Shown: positions 51,394 through 62,213 of the stretch, piece after piece | Layout: each line of letters begins with the position of its first letter | How positions within the stretch are numbered: position 1 is the stretch's first letter | Notes under the pieces: generated by a model | Databases searched by the model: none | What the model was told of the DNA's origin: nothing | What the model saw: only the letters and a program-made list of their open reading frames with translations | Position numbers and translations under genes: made by a program | NCBI RefSeq assembly: GCF_947490405.1 | Contig: NZ_CANLGU010000003.1 | Coordinates: 248,001-312,000 of the forward strand | Direction of reading: 5' to 3' | Source of the DNA: an uncultured Algibacter sp. | GTDB taxonomy: Bacteria > Bacteroidota > Bacteroidia > Flavobacteriales > Flavobacteriaceae | Length of the DNA stretch: 64,000 bases

Positions 51394-52401
51394 ATGCAAG
51401 ACCCATTAATTAGCATCTTAATTCCATTTAAAAATACTGAAACATTTATTAGTGATTGTTTAGTATCTATTACAAATCAGACTTACACCAATTGGGAATT
51501 ACTGATTGTTGATGATAACTCAACTGATTCTAGCTTTAACATTGCAAATACTTTTGCAAAAAAAGATTCTAGAATAACCCTTTTAAAGAATTCTGGAAAT
51601 GGTATTATTGATGCTCTACAACTGGCTTTTAAATCGAGTTCTGGTACTTTTATAACCCGAATGGATAGTGATGATTTGATGCGACCTAATAAACTTGAAA
51701 TCCTGTCCAACAATTTAATACAATATGGTAAAGGACATATAGCAACAGGCTTAGTAAATTATTTTTCTGCTGAAGGTATTAAATCTGGATATAAAAATTA
51801 TGAAGAATGGTTGAATTCGTTAACAAAAAAAGGCACTAACTTTTCTGAAATTTATAAAGAGTGTGTTATCCCATCCCCTTGTTGGATGATAAATCGAGAA
51901 GATTTAATTGCTTGTAATGCATTTAACCCCAAAAGGTATCCTGAAGACTATGATTTAGCTTTTCGTTTTTACAAAAAAGGTTTAAAGTGTATTCCTTGTA
52001 ATACAGTTTTACATGATTGGAGGGATTATAGCTATCGTACATCTAGAACAGATGACCACTATGCCGAAAATCACTTTATTCCTTTAAAACTAGATTATTT
52101 TTTAGAACTAGATTATATTTCTGAGAAAACACTTGTGGTTTGGGGTGCTGGTGCGAAAGGTAAATTTATAGCTAAATCATTGATAGAAAAAGACATCGTT
52201 TTTGAATGGATTTGTGATAACCCAAAAAAGATTGGTAAAGATATTTACGGCAAAATTTTAAAGCCTTTTAGTTATTTAGAAGACATTAATAATATGCAAA
52301 GTATTATTACCGTTGCTAACCAAGTTGAACAAAAGGGCATTAGAGATTATATGAATAAGCTTAATCTAAAACCTATTTTCGATTATGTTTTCTTTTGCTA
52401 A
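51394..52401 (+). CDS. Family 2 glycosyltransferase
   Basis: ISILIPFKNTETFISDCLVSITNQTYTNWELLIVDDNSTD; TRMDSDD. Confidence 0.9.
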   Translation: MQDPLISILIPFKNTETFISDCLVSITNQTYTNWELLIVDDNSTDSSFNIANTFAKKDSRITLLKNSGNGIIDALQLAFKSSSGTFITRMDSDDLMRPNKLEILSNNLIQYGKGHIATGLVNYFSAEGIKSGYKNYEEWLNSLTKKGTNFSEIYKECVIPSPCWMINREDLIACNAFNPKRYPEDYDLAFRFYKKGLKCIPCNTVLHDWRDYSYRTSRTDDHYAENHFIPLKLDYFLELDYISEKTLVVWGAGAKGKFIAKSLIEKDIVFEWICDNPKKIGKDIYGKILKPFSYLEDINNMQSIITVANQVEQKGIRDYMNKLNLKPIFDYVFFC

Positions 52402-52483
52402 ATAAAAGCTATTAATTTAAAATTACAACAGGCAAGTTTATAAATTCATTTGCATTTTCTATATTTGCCCAATCTAAATAAAC

Positions 52484-54409
52484 ATGCAGTTTAAACACCC
52501 CGAACTTCTTTACGCTTTATTTTTACTGCTCATTCCTATTATTGTCCATTTATTTCAGCTGCGAAAATTTAAAAAAGTTGACTTTACTAATGTGGCTTTT
52601 TTAAAAGAAGCTACACTACAAACCCGCAAGAGCTCTCAAATTAAAAAATGGTTAATCTTATTAACAAGATTACTGCTTTTAGCAGCATTAGTTTTTGCTT
52701 TTGCTCAACCTTTTACTTCAAAAACAAATAGTTTTAAAACGGAAAAAGAAACGGTTATTTATTTAGATAACTCGTTTAGTATGCAAGCTAAAGGTAATCA
52801 AGGTGAGCTACTAAAACGTGCTATACAAGACATCATTACAGCTATTCCTGAGGATGAAACTATTTCTATTTTTACTAATGATGTTACTTTTAAAAACACA
52901 ACCATAAAAGCTATTAAAAACGACTTATTAAAACTTGAGTATTCATCAAAAAACATTTCAAGTGAGGGCGCATTATTAAAAAGCAAAACTCTTTTAAAAA
53001 ACAAAAGTAATACTTTAAAAAACATTATATTAATATCTGATTTTCAAGAGAATAAATTCGTTGTAAAAAATAACTTAGATTCCTTAACAAACCTGAATTT
53101 AGTAAAATTAAGCCCCATTAATAAAAACAACGTTTCAGTGGATAGTATCTATATTTCAGAAACTAATCCTACATCCATAGAACTTAAAGTTAGCTTAAAA
53201 AACAATGGAGCTTCAATTGATAATTTACCTGTTTCATTATACAACAATGATACGTTAATTGCTAAAACTTCAGTTGAATTAAAAGAGCAAGCTACCACTT
53301 CGTTTTCTTTACCAAACAACCAAGAAATAAATGGAAAAATAAGCATTGATGATTCGAGTTTACAATTTGATAATACTCTGTTTTTCAACATCAATAAAGC
53401 TTCGAAAATTAACATTTTAAGCATCAATGGAGATGACGACACCTTTTTGAAACGAATTTACACCAACTCTGAGTTTGAATACACGTCTACTACTTTAAAT
53501 CAATTAAATTACAATGTAATCAACAACCAACACTTGATTCTTTTAAATGAATTAAATAATATTCCTATCTCCTTATCATCAGCTTTAAAACAGTTTTCAA
53601 ATCAAGGAGGCTCAATCACAATAATACCTTCAAAATCAATTAATCGTGATTCTTATAATCAATTATTAGTAAATCACGGTAGCAATATTAATAATTTGGT
53701 GACTTCTAAAAAGCGCATCACCACTATTAATTATGCGCACCCTTTATACAATAATGGAGTTTTCGAAAAACAAGTTAAAAATTTCCAATACCCCAAGGTA
53801 AATACTTTTTTTAATGTAATTTCTAATAGCTTATCTAAAGTCTTACAGTTTGAAGATGGCAAAGTGTTTTTAGGTCAAAAAGACCATACTTATATTTTTT
53901 CAGCACCACTAAACCAAAACAACTCAAGCTTTAAAAACTCGCCATTAATAGTACCAACTTTTTATAATATTGCCAAACAGAGCTTTAAACTCCCCGAGTT
54001 ATATTATACTATTGGTAAAGAAAACACCTTTGATATAGAAACAACTATGCAGCAAGATGCTGTTTTATCACTTGTGTCTGAAGATGTTAACATCATTCCA
54101 AAACAACAGTATTTTAATAATAAAGTTGTTATTAACACCTCTGAAACACCTTTAAAAGCAGCTACATATTCTATAAAAAACAAAAACAAAACTATACAAA
54201 ATGTAAGCTATAACTATAGTAGAGACGAAAGTAAATTAGTTTATAAAGACCTATCATTAGTAAAAAATGCTACAGTCAGTGATTCTATCACTGAAGTTTT
54301 TGAAACCATAAAAAGTAACACAAAAGTTAACGCCCTGTGGAAATGGTTTGCTATTTTTGCATTAGCGTTATTGATTATTGAAATGCTCATCTTAAAATTC
54401 TTTAAATGA
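52484..54409 (+). CDS. BatA-domain membrane protein
   Basis: MQFKHPELLYALFLLLIPIIVHLFQLRKFKKVDFTNVAFLKE; vWA-like IYLDNSFSMQAKG; C-terminal TM. Confidence 0.9.
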   Translation: MQFKHPELLYALFLLLIPIIVHLFQLRKFKKVDFTNVAFLKEATLQTRKSSQIKKWLILLTRLLLLAALVFAFAQPFTSKTNSFKTEKETVIYLDNSFSMQAKGNQGELLKRAIQDIITAIPEDETISIFTNDVTFKNTTIKAIKNDLLKLEYSSKNISSEGALLKSKTLLKNKSNTLKNIILISDFQENKFVVKNNLDSLTNLNLVKLSPINKNNVSVDSIYISETNPTSIELKVSLKNNGASIDNLPVSLYNNDTLIAKTSVELKEQATTSFSLPNNQEINGKISIDDSSLQFDNTLFFNINKASKINILSINGDDDTFLKRIYTNSEFEYTSTTLNQLNYNVINNQHLILLNELNNIPISLSSALKQFSNQGGSITIIPSKSINRDSYNQLLVNHGSNINNLVTSKKRITTINYAHPLYNNGVFEKQVKNFQYPKVNTFFNVISNSLSKVLQFEDGKVFLGQKDHTYIFSAPLNQNNSSFKNSPLIVPTFYNIAKQSFKLPELYYTIGKENTFDIETTMQQDAVLSLVSEDVNIIPKQQYFNNKVVINTSETPLKAATYSIKNKNKTIQNVSYNYSRDESKLVYKDLSLVKNATVSDSITEVFETIKSNTKVNALWKWFAIFALALLIIEMLILKFFK

Positions 54410-55662
54410 ACATACTTATAAAATCTGCCACAATTATAGATTCTAAAAGCGAGTTTCATAATACAACTCAGGATATTTTAATTGAAAACGGTGTGATTAC
54501 TAAGATTTCCAGTAATATAAAAAACTCTAAAAATTATAGAGAAGTTAAGCTCGACGACCTTCATGTATCACAAGGCTGGTTTGATAGCAGTGTGAGTTTT
54601 GGAGAGCCTGGATTTGAAGAACGCGAAACCATAGCTAACGGATTAAAAACTGCAGCATACTCTGGTTTTACTGCTGTTGCCGTAAATGCAAACACAAACC
54701 CAGTAATAGATTCCAATGCTGATATTACATTTTTAAACTCAAAAGCTAATGATAATGCAGTTAGTTTGCTACCTGTAGGCGCTTTAACCGTATCAAGTAA
54801 AGGTGAAGATTTAGCTGAATTGTTTGATATGAATACAGCTGGTGCTGTAGCGTTTTACGATTATAAGAAACCCATTTCTAATCCGAATTTAATGAAGATT
54901 GCACTGCAATACGCTAGTAATTTTGATGGTTTGGTTTGCTCTTTTCCACAAGAAAATAAAATTTCTGGACATGGTGTTATGAATGAAAACATAACTAGTA
55001 CTAGATTGGGCTTAAAAGGGATTCCTGCCTTAGCAGAAGAGCTCCAAGTTGCAAGAGATTTGTTTTTATTGGAATATACAGGCGGAAAATTACACATCCC
55101 AACAATTTCAACTGCAACATCTGTAACCTTAATAAAAGAAGCAAAAAAGAAGAAATTGGATGTTACGTGTAGCGTCGCGATTCATAACTTATACTTCGCT
55201 GATGATGTTTTAACGGATTTTGATACCAATTTTAAGGTATTACCTCCGTTACGAACGCAAACCGATATAGACGCTTTAATTGAAGGCTTTAAAGATGGTA
55301 CAATTGATATGGTTACCACAGACCATAACCCTATTGATATTGAAGACAAAAAAATAGAGTTTGACCATGCTAGTTATGGTTCTATTGGTTTAGAAAGTGC
55401 TTTTGGAGCGTTACAAAACATATTTACAACAAAAAAAACTATTGATATTCTAACAAAAGGAAAAGCACGATTTGGAATTGAATCATCTGTTATAACTGTT
55501 GGTAACAAAGCAGATATAGCGCTTTTTAATCCAGATACTAAATACACATTCTCTAAAGCGGATATTGTTTCAAAATCTAAAAACGCGATTTTTGAAAATG
55601 AAACTTTAAAAGGAAAAGCTTACGGGATTATTGCAAATAATAAAGCCGTTATAAATTCTTAA
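54406..55662 (+). CDS. Dihydroorotase-family amidohydrolase (probable non-catalytic)
   Basis: Overall dihydroorotase order (GEPGFEERETIANGLKTAAYSGFTAV; TDHNP; KADIALFNPD) but the HxH and HxxHxST motifs are degenerate; ATGA overlap with upstream gene. Confidence 0.82.
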   Translation: MNILIKSATIIDSKSEFHNTTQDILIENGVITKISSNIKNSKNYREVKLDDLHVSQGWFDSSVSFGEPGFEERETIANGLKTAAYSGFTAVAVNANTNPVIDSNADITFLNSKANDNAVSLLPVGALTVSSKGEDLAELFDMNTAGAVAFYDYKKPISNPNLMKIALQYASNFDGLVCSFPQENKISGHGVMNENITSTRLGLKGIPALAEELQVARDLFLLEYTGGKLHIPTISTATSVTLIKEAKKKKLDVTCSVAIHNLYFADDVLTDFDTNFKVLPPLRTQTDIDALIEGFKDGTIDMVTTDHNPIDIEDKKIEFDHASYGSIGLESAFGALQNIFTTKKTIDILTKGKARFGIESSVITVGNKADIALFNPDTKYTFSKADIVSKSKNAIFENETLKGKAYGIIANNKAVINS

Positions 55663-55665
55663 TTA

Positions 55666-56004
55666 ATGACTGAACAAGATATAAACAAAGGGCGCCAAAA
55701 TGCTATTATAAGTTACATTACCATTTTTGGTGTTATTATAGCCTATTATTTAAATAATGAAGACAACAAAAAAAGTGTTTTTGCAAGTTTTCATATTAGG
55801 CAATCTTTGGGGCTATGGCTTACTTTTTTTGCTTTAGGCTACATTATTGGAAGCTTTAATAGCTGGCTAATTTCGGCTTCTTTTTATTTATTCTTTGCTG
55901 TGCTTTTTATTTATGGCTTTACAAATGCCATTGGAAGAAAAGCCCAACCTGTTCCTTTAGTTGGCAACTTATACCAAAAAATATTCTCAAACCTCGGATC
56001 TTAA
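55666..56004 (+). CDS. DUF4870-like small membrane protein
   Basis: VIIAYYLNNEDNKKSVFASFHIRQSLGLWL; multiple TM. Confidence 0.75.
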   Translation: MTEQDINKGRQNAIISYITIFGVIIAYYLNNEDNKKSVFASFHIRQSLGLWLTFFALGYIIGSFNSWLISASFYLFFAVLFIYGFTNAIGRKAQPVPLVGNLYQKIFSNLGS

Positions 56005-56661
56005 ATGTTACATACCTCACTCTCTCTGGATCATCTTATTCGTGAATCTAGCTTAACTAAAAACGCACCATTACTTATTTTGATGCATGGTTATGGAAGT
56101 GATGAAAACGATTTGTTTTCTTTTGCTTCAGAATTACCTGAAGAACTTTTTATTATTTCTTTAAAAGCACCTTACCCTATGCAACCTTATGGCAATGCTT
56201 GGTATGCTATTAATTTTGATGAAGAAAAAGGAAAATGGAGTGATAACGATCAAGCTAAAGCATCTCGTGATTTAATTGCAAAGTTTATTGATGAAGCTAT
56301 TACTGAATATCCAGTAGATAAAAACAATGTATCACTTTTAGGCTTTAGTCAAGGTTCTATTTTAAGTTATGCGATAGCACTAACCTACCCTGAAAAAGTT
56401 AAAAATATAGTTGCGCTTAGTGGCTATATTAATAAAGATATTTTTCCTAAAGATATTGAAAGTAAAGATTATTCAAATTTAGATTTTTATTGCTCTCACG
56501 GAAGTGCAGACCAAGTTATTCCTGTAAGTTGGGCGCGTCTTACCACGCCTTTTTTAGATGGTTTAAACATCAAACACAACTATTCTGAGTTTCCTGTAGG
56601 GCATGGTGTTGCGCCTCAAAATTTCTACGAGTTTAAAGATTGGTTATCGAAGCGTATTTAA
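56005..56661 (+). CDS. Phospholipase/carboxylesterase family alpha/beta hydrolase
   Basis: ILMHGYGSDENDLFSFA; LLGFSQGSILSYAIAL; HGSADQVIPV; GHGV. Confidence 0.93.
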   Translation: MLHTSLSLDHLIRESSLTKNAPLLILMHGYGSDENDLFSFASELPEELFIISLKAPYPMQPYGNAWYAINFDEEKGKWSDNDQAKASRDLIAKFIDEAITEYPVDKNNVSLLGFSQGSILSYAIALTYPEKVKNIVALSGYINKDIFPKDIESKDYSNLDFYCSHGSADQVIPVSWARLTTPFLDGLNIKHNYSEFPVGHGVAPQNFYEFKDWLSKRI

Positions 56662-56698
56662 TATATTTCATATCTTAAACCTTTAATTTAGGTTTAAA

Positions 56699-57211
56699 AT
56701 GAAAATATATTCTACTTCTTTTCTACTATTATTTCTTTTATCATTTAGTACATTAACTTCACAAAATACAGATAACTTAAAAGCAATAAATCTAGACCTC
56801 TGGCAAAACTTCACCAAAGCTTTTGAAGAATTGGATTATAATTTATTTGCAAGCTTACACTCTAATAATATGATTCGTGTGAGCGGAGATGCTAAAACGA
56901 TTAAAAATAAAACCAAATATATTGATGGCTATAAAAACCATTGGAAATCAAAAAACATACATCAAACCATATAATTTAGGTTTTTAGAGCGTATAAATGA
57001 TAATACAAAAGCTTCTGAACAGGGTATTTATAAGCTAACTAGAAATCCTGATACAGAAACTGAAAAATCATACTACGGAAAATTCCATGTAATTCTGAAA
57101 AAGGAAAATAAAATATGGAAAATACTAGTAGATTATGATTCTTCAGAAAAGAATACAATTAATGAAGAGGCTTATTTACAGGCTGTAGATATTGAAGATT
57201 TTAAAAAATAG
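56699..57211 (+). pseudogene. Secreted NTF2/SnoaL-like small protein interrupted by one in-frame TAA
   Basis: ORF MKIYSTSF...IHQTI then TAA at 56972-56974, then same frame FRFLERINDNTKASEQGIYKLTRNPDTETEKSYYGKFHVILKKENKIWKILVDYDSSEKN...DIEDFKK-TAG at 57209-57211. Confidence 0.7.
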
Positions 57212-57219
57212 AAAACAAA

Positions 57220-57245
57220 AAAATCCAGCAAACGCTGGATTTTTA
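57220..57245. terminator. Terminator between convergent genes
   Basis: AAATCCAGC-AAAC-GCTGGATTT. Confidence 0.8.
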
Positions 57246-57266
57246 ATATCATAAAATGTAAATACT

Positions 57267-57971
57267 CTAACTATTAATTACCAATCTAAAACCTTCACCA
57301 TGAATGTTTAGTATTTCTACTTTTTCATCTGGTTTTAGATACTTACGTAATTTAGCAATATAAACGTCCATACTCCTTGATGTAAAATAGTTATCATCGC
57401 GCCAGATTTTAGTAAGCGCTAATTCCCGAGGCATTAAGTCATTTTCATGTAATGCCAGTAAGCGCAATAACTCATTTTCTTTAGGTGATAATTTAACTGG
57501 CTCTCCCCCATCAAACTTTAAAAAACGAAGTTTTGAATTTAAATCGAATCGTCCAATTTTAAACTCAAACTGCTTGCTGTCTGAAATAGTTTCGGTTGCT
57601 TTTCTTTGGATTATGGCCTTAATTTTCATTAAAAGCACTTCACTATCAAAAGGCTTATTTAAATAATCATCTGCACCAACCTTATAACCTTTTAAAACGT
57701 CTTCTTTCATCGTTTTAGCTGTTAAAAATATAATTGGAACATCTGTGTTTTTTTCTCTAATCTCCTTAGCCAATGTAAACCCATCTTTATATGGCATCAT
57801 AACATCTAGGATGCATAAATCGAAATCGTCTTTCTTAAATTTTTCAAAGCCTTCCATACCGTTTTTAGCATGGGTAACCTCGTAATCATTCATCATTAAA
57901 TAATCTTTAAGTACGGTTCCGAAATTAGGATCGTCTTCAACTAATAATATTCTTTTTTTATACTCTTCCAT
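57267..57971 (-). CDS. OmpR-family response regulator
   Basis: RILLVEDDPNFGTVLKDYL; LCILDVMMPYKDGF; C-terminal winged helix SRSMDVYIAKLRKYLK. Confidence 0.95.
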   Translation of the reverse strand: MEEYKKRILLVEDDPNFGTVLKDYLMMNDYEVTHAKNGMEGFEKFKKDDFDLCILDVMMPYKDGFTLAKEIREKNTDVPIIFLTAKTMKEDVLKGYKVGADDYLNKPFDSEVLLMKIKAIIQRKATETISDSKQFEFKIGRFDLNSKLRFLKFDGGEPVKLSPKENELLRLLALHENDLMPRELALTKIWRDDNYFTSRSMDVYIAKLRKYLKPDEKVEILNIHGEGFRLVINS

Positions 57972-57973
57972 AA

Positions 57974-59542
57974 TTATGATATTAACGGAAGCTTTATAAT
58001 AAAAGTGCTTCCTTTTTCTTTTTCTGATTCAACTGATACATGACCTTGGTGGTCCTCAACAATTCTTTTAACGTAAGCCAAACCTAAACCATGACCTTTA
58101 ACGTTGTGAATATTTCCAGTGTGTTCTCTATAAAACTTTTCGAACACCTTTTTAGCAGCAGCTTTACTCATTCCGCTACCATGATCTTTAATTTTTAACA
58201 AAATATTTGTTCCTGCATTTTCAGTATATACTTCAATTTCAGGAGCGTCTGGAGAATACTTAATAGCATTATCCAAAATATTTACTATAACATTAGTAAA
58301 GTGTGTTTCATTAGCTAAAACTGAAGACTTATCAGCTTTAAAAAATGTTTTAATATAACCCTTTCTGTCCTCAACAATAAGTTCAACATGAGTTAGTGCA
58401 TCTGCAACTAAGTCGTGTAGATTAGCCCTATCCTTACTAATATTTAACTCATTTTTTTCTAGTTTAGATATTCTCAATACATTCTCAACCTGCGCATGCA
58501 TACGTTTATTTTCTTCTTTTATCATCCCCAAATATCTAATCACCTTATCCTTATCATCAATAACCTTAGGGTTTCTGATAGCATCTAATGCTAGATTAAT
58601 AGTTGCTATTGGGGTTTTAAACTCATGCGTCATGTTATTTATAAAATCAGTTTTTATTTCTGAAATCTTACGCTGTTTTACCAATTGAAATAATGCACTT
58701 GAATATGCCAATATGATAATTGATGTAAAAACAATCGATAACAAAATCATGCCTATTATCCCAGATAATATAAACTTTCCATCATCAGGAAAATTAACAA
58801 GAAGCCTATATGGTGTCTGATTGTTTTCATCATAAAAAATAGGTACTTTAAAATTTGAATTTGGCTCGTATTCAAAATTTTCACTTCTTACTTTTGTTGC
58901 CAAATCATTACTGTAAATAGCAAATTCAAAATCAATATCTATATTATCTTTAGCTAATTTTTCAGAAAGCAATTCTTTAATTTCAGTATTAGAAACACGC
59001 TTATGGATAGGTGTTCGTTTAGAAATTTCCTTGAAGCTTTTTTCAAAACTCAAACGTTGTGCTTCATCTATAGTGCCACTTCTGATAATTTTTGTGATTG
59101 GGCTTTTAACATCTTTGTTGTTAAAACCTGAATAATCGTATATTTCAGTAGTAGATTTTGCTGTGATATTTTTTATATCAATACTATCTAAACCAATGTC
59201 AAAGAGCGAAGAAGATAGTTTGTAATTTTCTTCTAATACATTACTTCTGTAAATGAGAGTTTCATCAGTGCTGTTATTTTTTTTATAAATCAACAATTGC
59301 GAAACAGCATCTTCATCTGCTTTTTTTTCGCTATCCATGTTCAAAAACTTTGAAAAATAATTTTCTGATTCATTATCTTCAATGGTGTTGGAAACGTAAT
59401 TTAATGCCTTATCCACATTAAACCTAAATCGCTCCTTTTCATTATTTACAGAATCATTAATATAGTAAGCTTGGATAGCAATAATACCAACGAGAGACAA
59501 GCTCATGAGTATTATTAACAGAATAAATAGCCTTTTGCCCAT
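57974..59542 (-). CDS. Sensor histidine kinase
   Basis: FINNMTHEFKTPIATINLALDAI; NILDNAIKYS; GHGLGLAYVKRIVEDHQG. Confidence 0.96.
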   Translation of the reverse strand: MGKRLFILLIILMSLSLVGIIAIQAYYINDSVNNEKERFRFNVDKALNYVSNTIEDNESENYFSKFLNMDSEKKADEDAVSQLLIYKKNNSTDETLIYRSNVLEENYKLSSSLFDIGLDSIDIKNITAKSTTEIYDYSGFNNKDVKSPITKIIRSGTIDEAQRLSFEKSFKEISKRTPIHKRVSNTEIKELLSEKLAKDNIDIDFEFAIYSNDLATKVRSENFEYEPNSNFKVPIFYDENNQTPYRLLVNFPDDGKFILSGIIGMILLSIVFTSIIILAYSSALFQLVKQRKISEIKTDFINNMTHEFKTPIATINLALDAIRNPKVIDDKDKVIRYLGMIKEENKRMHAQVENVLRISKLEKNELNISKDRANLHDLVADALTHVELIVEDRKGYIKTFFKADKSSVLANETHFTNVIVNILDNAIKYSPDAPEIEVYTENAGTNILLKIKDHGSGMSKAAAKKVFEKFYREHTGNIHNVKGHGLGLAYVKRIVEDHQGHVSVESEKEKGSTFIIKLPLIS

Positions 59543-59612
59543 TAATCAAAATTAACATTTAAACATTTAGGTCTGCTACCTTTTAACCTTACATTAACAA
59601 AAATGTTAAAAT

Positions 59613-60206
59613 TTAAGATTTGTGTGTTTTAATAAGTAGTTTCTTATGAATTTTATTGACTTGTTTTTTGGTTTTATCAAGCTCAATGTTTTCTATAACA
59701 AAATGGGAATGCTTTATTTTCTCCTCATCCGTCCATTGGTTATTCATAATAGCTTCGATTTTTTCTTTTGAAGTATGATCTCGTTTAAGTAAACGTTTAA
59801 TTCGTGTTTCTATTGGAGCAACAACAGTGATTATATAGTTGCACGTTTTATGTCCACCATTTTCAAACAGAATAGCAACTTCTTTAATAACATAAGAAGC
59901 ATCTTGTTTCAGCATCCATTTTTCAAAATGTCTAGCAACTTTAGGGTGCACAATAGCATTCATTTTCTCTAAATAAGTTTTATTATTGAATATGATATTT
60001 GCTATGAAAGGTCTATTTAATTCACCATCTATATATGCTTTATCTCCAAATAATTTAATAAGCTTTCTTTTAATTACTTTAGAGCGATTCATCAAATTTT
60101 TAGCTTCATCGTCTGCTATATAAATAGGCACTCCTAATTCTGAAAACTGTTTTGCTACAGTTGTCTTACCACTTCCAATTCCTCCTGTTAAACCGACAAT
60201 AATCAT
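59613..60206 (-). CDS. coaE: Dephospho-CoA kinase
   Basis: IIVGLTGGIGSGKTTVAKQFSELGVPIYIADDEAK. Confidence 0.96.
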   Translation of the reverse strand: MIIVGLTGGIGSGKTTVAKQFSELGVPIYIADDEAKNLMNRSKVIKRKLIKLFGDKAYIDGELNRPFIANIIFNNKTYLEKMNAIVHPKVARHFEKWMLKQDASYVIKEVAILFENGGHKTCNYIITVVAPIETRIKRLLKRDHTSKEKIEAIMNNQWTDEEKIKHSHFVIENIELDKTKKQVNKIHKKLLIKTHKS

Positions 60207-61159
60207 TTTGTTACTATAAATTCTATACGTTGTTGCCTTAATTTTACGTGTTTTACAAAATCAGGATATTTTTTGAGTTCTGGTACTAAAAAAGATTGAT
60301 TAACATTGGTTTTTCGATAATCACAAACTACTTTAAAGCTATTAGTTTTAATCTGATTGAATTCACTTAAACTAACATAATAAGAAACGTTTACTGTTTT
60401 AGGAAAGTATTTTAATTTTACGTTTTTAGGAACACCTATCACAGTAACTGGGATATTAAGCGTACCCTCTGTAAACTTTTCTACTTTAGCATTTAGCTTT
60501 ATTTTGTTTTGGGAAAACTTCAAATCTGAAGTGTTTTTTGGTAATTTAATGCTTACTGTTTCTGCTATATTCGTTCTCACATCTTTTAAAACAGTAGCTT
60601 CTGTTTCAAGAAAATTAATTTTAGAAACTAATAAATTTGGCCCTACTATAGTTATAGAATCGGGTTCTGATATTAGACGACTAGACCTATCAAAACCCGG
60701 AAAAAAGTTAATATCTGCATTTACACGCACAGGAACTTTCTTTACCATATTTATACCATAACGAAACGTAATAGGATCTGGAGATATACTTAATAATTCA
60801 ACTTGTTTATCAAACTGGGTGTTTTTTAAGTAGGATTTTGATTTGTTGTAAACGAAAGTGTTTTCAGTTTTATAAACATCTTTACTAAAATCAATTTTAA
60901 TTTTAGGTTTGGTTACATAATAATTTAACCACTTAAAACCATGTGTTTTTAATGTAATGTTAAGACTTACAGAATCGTTTAAAATAACATTCTCCTGCGG
61001 CACATTAATCTTTTCTATCTCGAAAGCTATTGTGTTTGTATAATCTTTTGAAAGCTTTGTGAATAGTAAAATTATAAAAGCCGAAAGTAAAAATAAAATA
61101 AAAACATTTATTTTTTTCTTTTTAAAAGACGCTATAATATTTACTTTTAATTTTTTCAA
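60203..61159 (-). CDS. YbbR-like domain protein
   Basis: N-terminal TM; VPVRVNADINFFPGFDRSSRLISEPDSITIVGPN; start/stop overlap with coaE. Confidence 0.75.
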   Translation of the reverse strand: MKKLKVNIIASFKKKKINVFILFLLSAFIILLFTKLSKDYTNTIAFEIEKINVPQENVILNDSVSLNITLKTHGFKWLNYYVTKPKIKIDFSKDVYKTENTFVYNKSKSYLKNTQFDKQVELLSISPDPITFRYGINMVKKVPVRVNADINFFPGFDRSSRLISEPDSITIVGPNLLVSKINFLETEATVLKDVRTNIAETVSIKLPKNTSDLKFSQNKIKLNAKVEKFTEGTLNIPVTVIGVPKNVKLKYFPKTVNVSYYVSLSEFNQIKTNSFKVVCDYRKTNVNQSFLVPELKKYPDFVKHVKLRQQRIEFIVTK

Positions 61160-61205
61160 TTTACCACCTTAATAAAACACCTTAAAATCATAATAACCAA
61201 TACTT

Positions 61206-62213
61206 TTAGTTAAGTTTAAAAAATAATTTAGGAAAATACTTTTCTGGGTTTTTATTAAGCACTGAAACTGCCAATGTAGACTTAAAAAACCCATAACCAT
61301 ATCCGATAAACTGAATTAGAATTGCTGGCATCGTCAAGACTGAAACTATTAAATTTCTTGTACTTATTAGTGCTAATAAAAACGCTATGAAAAAATAAAT
61401 AGTATAAGCTAACAACAACCATTTATTACCTAGAATAAAAAATAAAATTGCCAAAATCAACCCTAAGCAAAACAGTGTAGGAAACCAGTATGTAACCTTT
61501 TTTGTTGATGGATGCCATTTGTTTAAAATAGGACGAACCATCCCAAATTTATTTACTTGTTTGTAAAAATTCTTCCATGAAATTCTGCGCTTATGATATA
61601 CGTATGCTTCTGGAATTAATTTAGTTTTAAATCCTAAATTCCATAATCTAATTGATAAATCTGGATCCTCTCCAGGATGAATTCTTCCAAACCCCTTAGA
61701 TGCCTCAAATGCTTTTTTTGAAAGCCCCATATTGAAGCTTCTGGGTTGAAATTTGTCAACACTATTTTTATTTCCTCTAATACCTCCTGTAGTTATAAAA
61801 GATGTCATTGAAAAATTGATAGCTTTTTGTAAATTAGAAAACGAACTGTGAGCCGCATCTGGACCGCCAAAACAATCTACATAATCTGTTTCTAAACTTT
61901 TATTGGCTGCAACCAAATAATCTTTGGGCAGAATACAATCTGAATCTAAAATAATGAAGTAATTTCCTTTTGCTTGCTGCATACCAAAATTTCTAGAATC
62001 ACCAGGTCCTGAATTTTCTTTAAAATAATAGGATATATTTAGTTTGTTGCTAAATGTTTCTACTACTGCTTTTGAGGTCTTTGTTGATCCGTCTTCCACA
62101 ATTACAATTTCAAAAGGTATAGCTCCATCTAAAGCGTTAAAACTCTCCAGAAGTTCTTGAATTTCATCTGGCCTGTTATAAACTGGAATTATAAATGAGT
62201 ATTGTAATTGCAT
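61206..62213 (-). CDS. Family 2 glycosyltransferase, membrane-associated
   Basis: SFIIPVYNRPDEIQELLESF; VIVEDGSTKTS; ILDSDCILP; C-terminal TMs. Confidence 0.92.
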   Translation of the reverse strand: MQLQYSFIIPVYNRPDEIQELLESFNALDGAIPFEIVIVEDGSTKTSKAVVETFSNKLNISYYFKENSGPGDSRNFGMQQAKGNYFIILDSDCILPKDYLVAANKSLETDYVDCFGGPDAAHSSFSNLQKAINFSMTSFITTGGIRGNKNSVDKFQPRSFNMGLSKKAFEASKGFGRIHPGEDPDLSIRLWNLGFKTKLIPEAYVYHKRRISWKNFYKQVNKFGMVRPILNKWHPSTKKVTYWFPTLFCLGLILAILFFILGNKWLLLAYTIYFFIAFLLALISTRNLIVSVLTMPAILIQFIGYGYGFFKSTLAVSVLNKNPEKYFPKLFFKLN

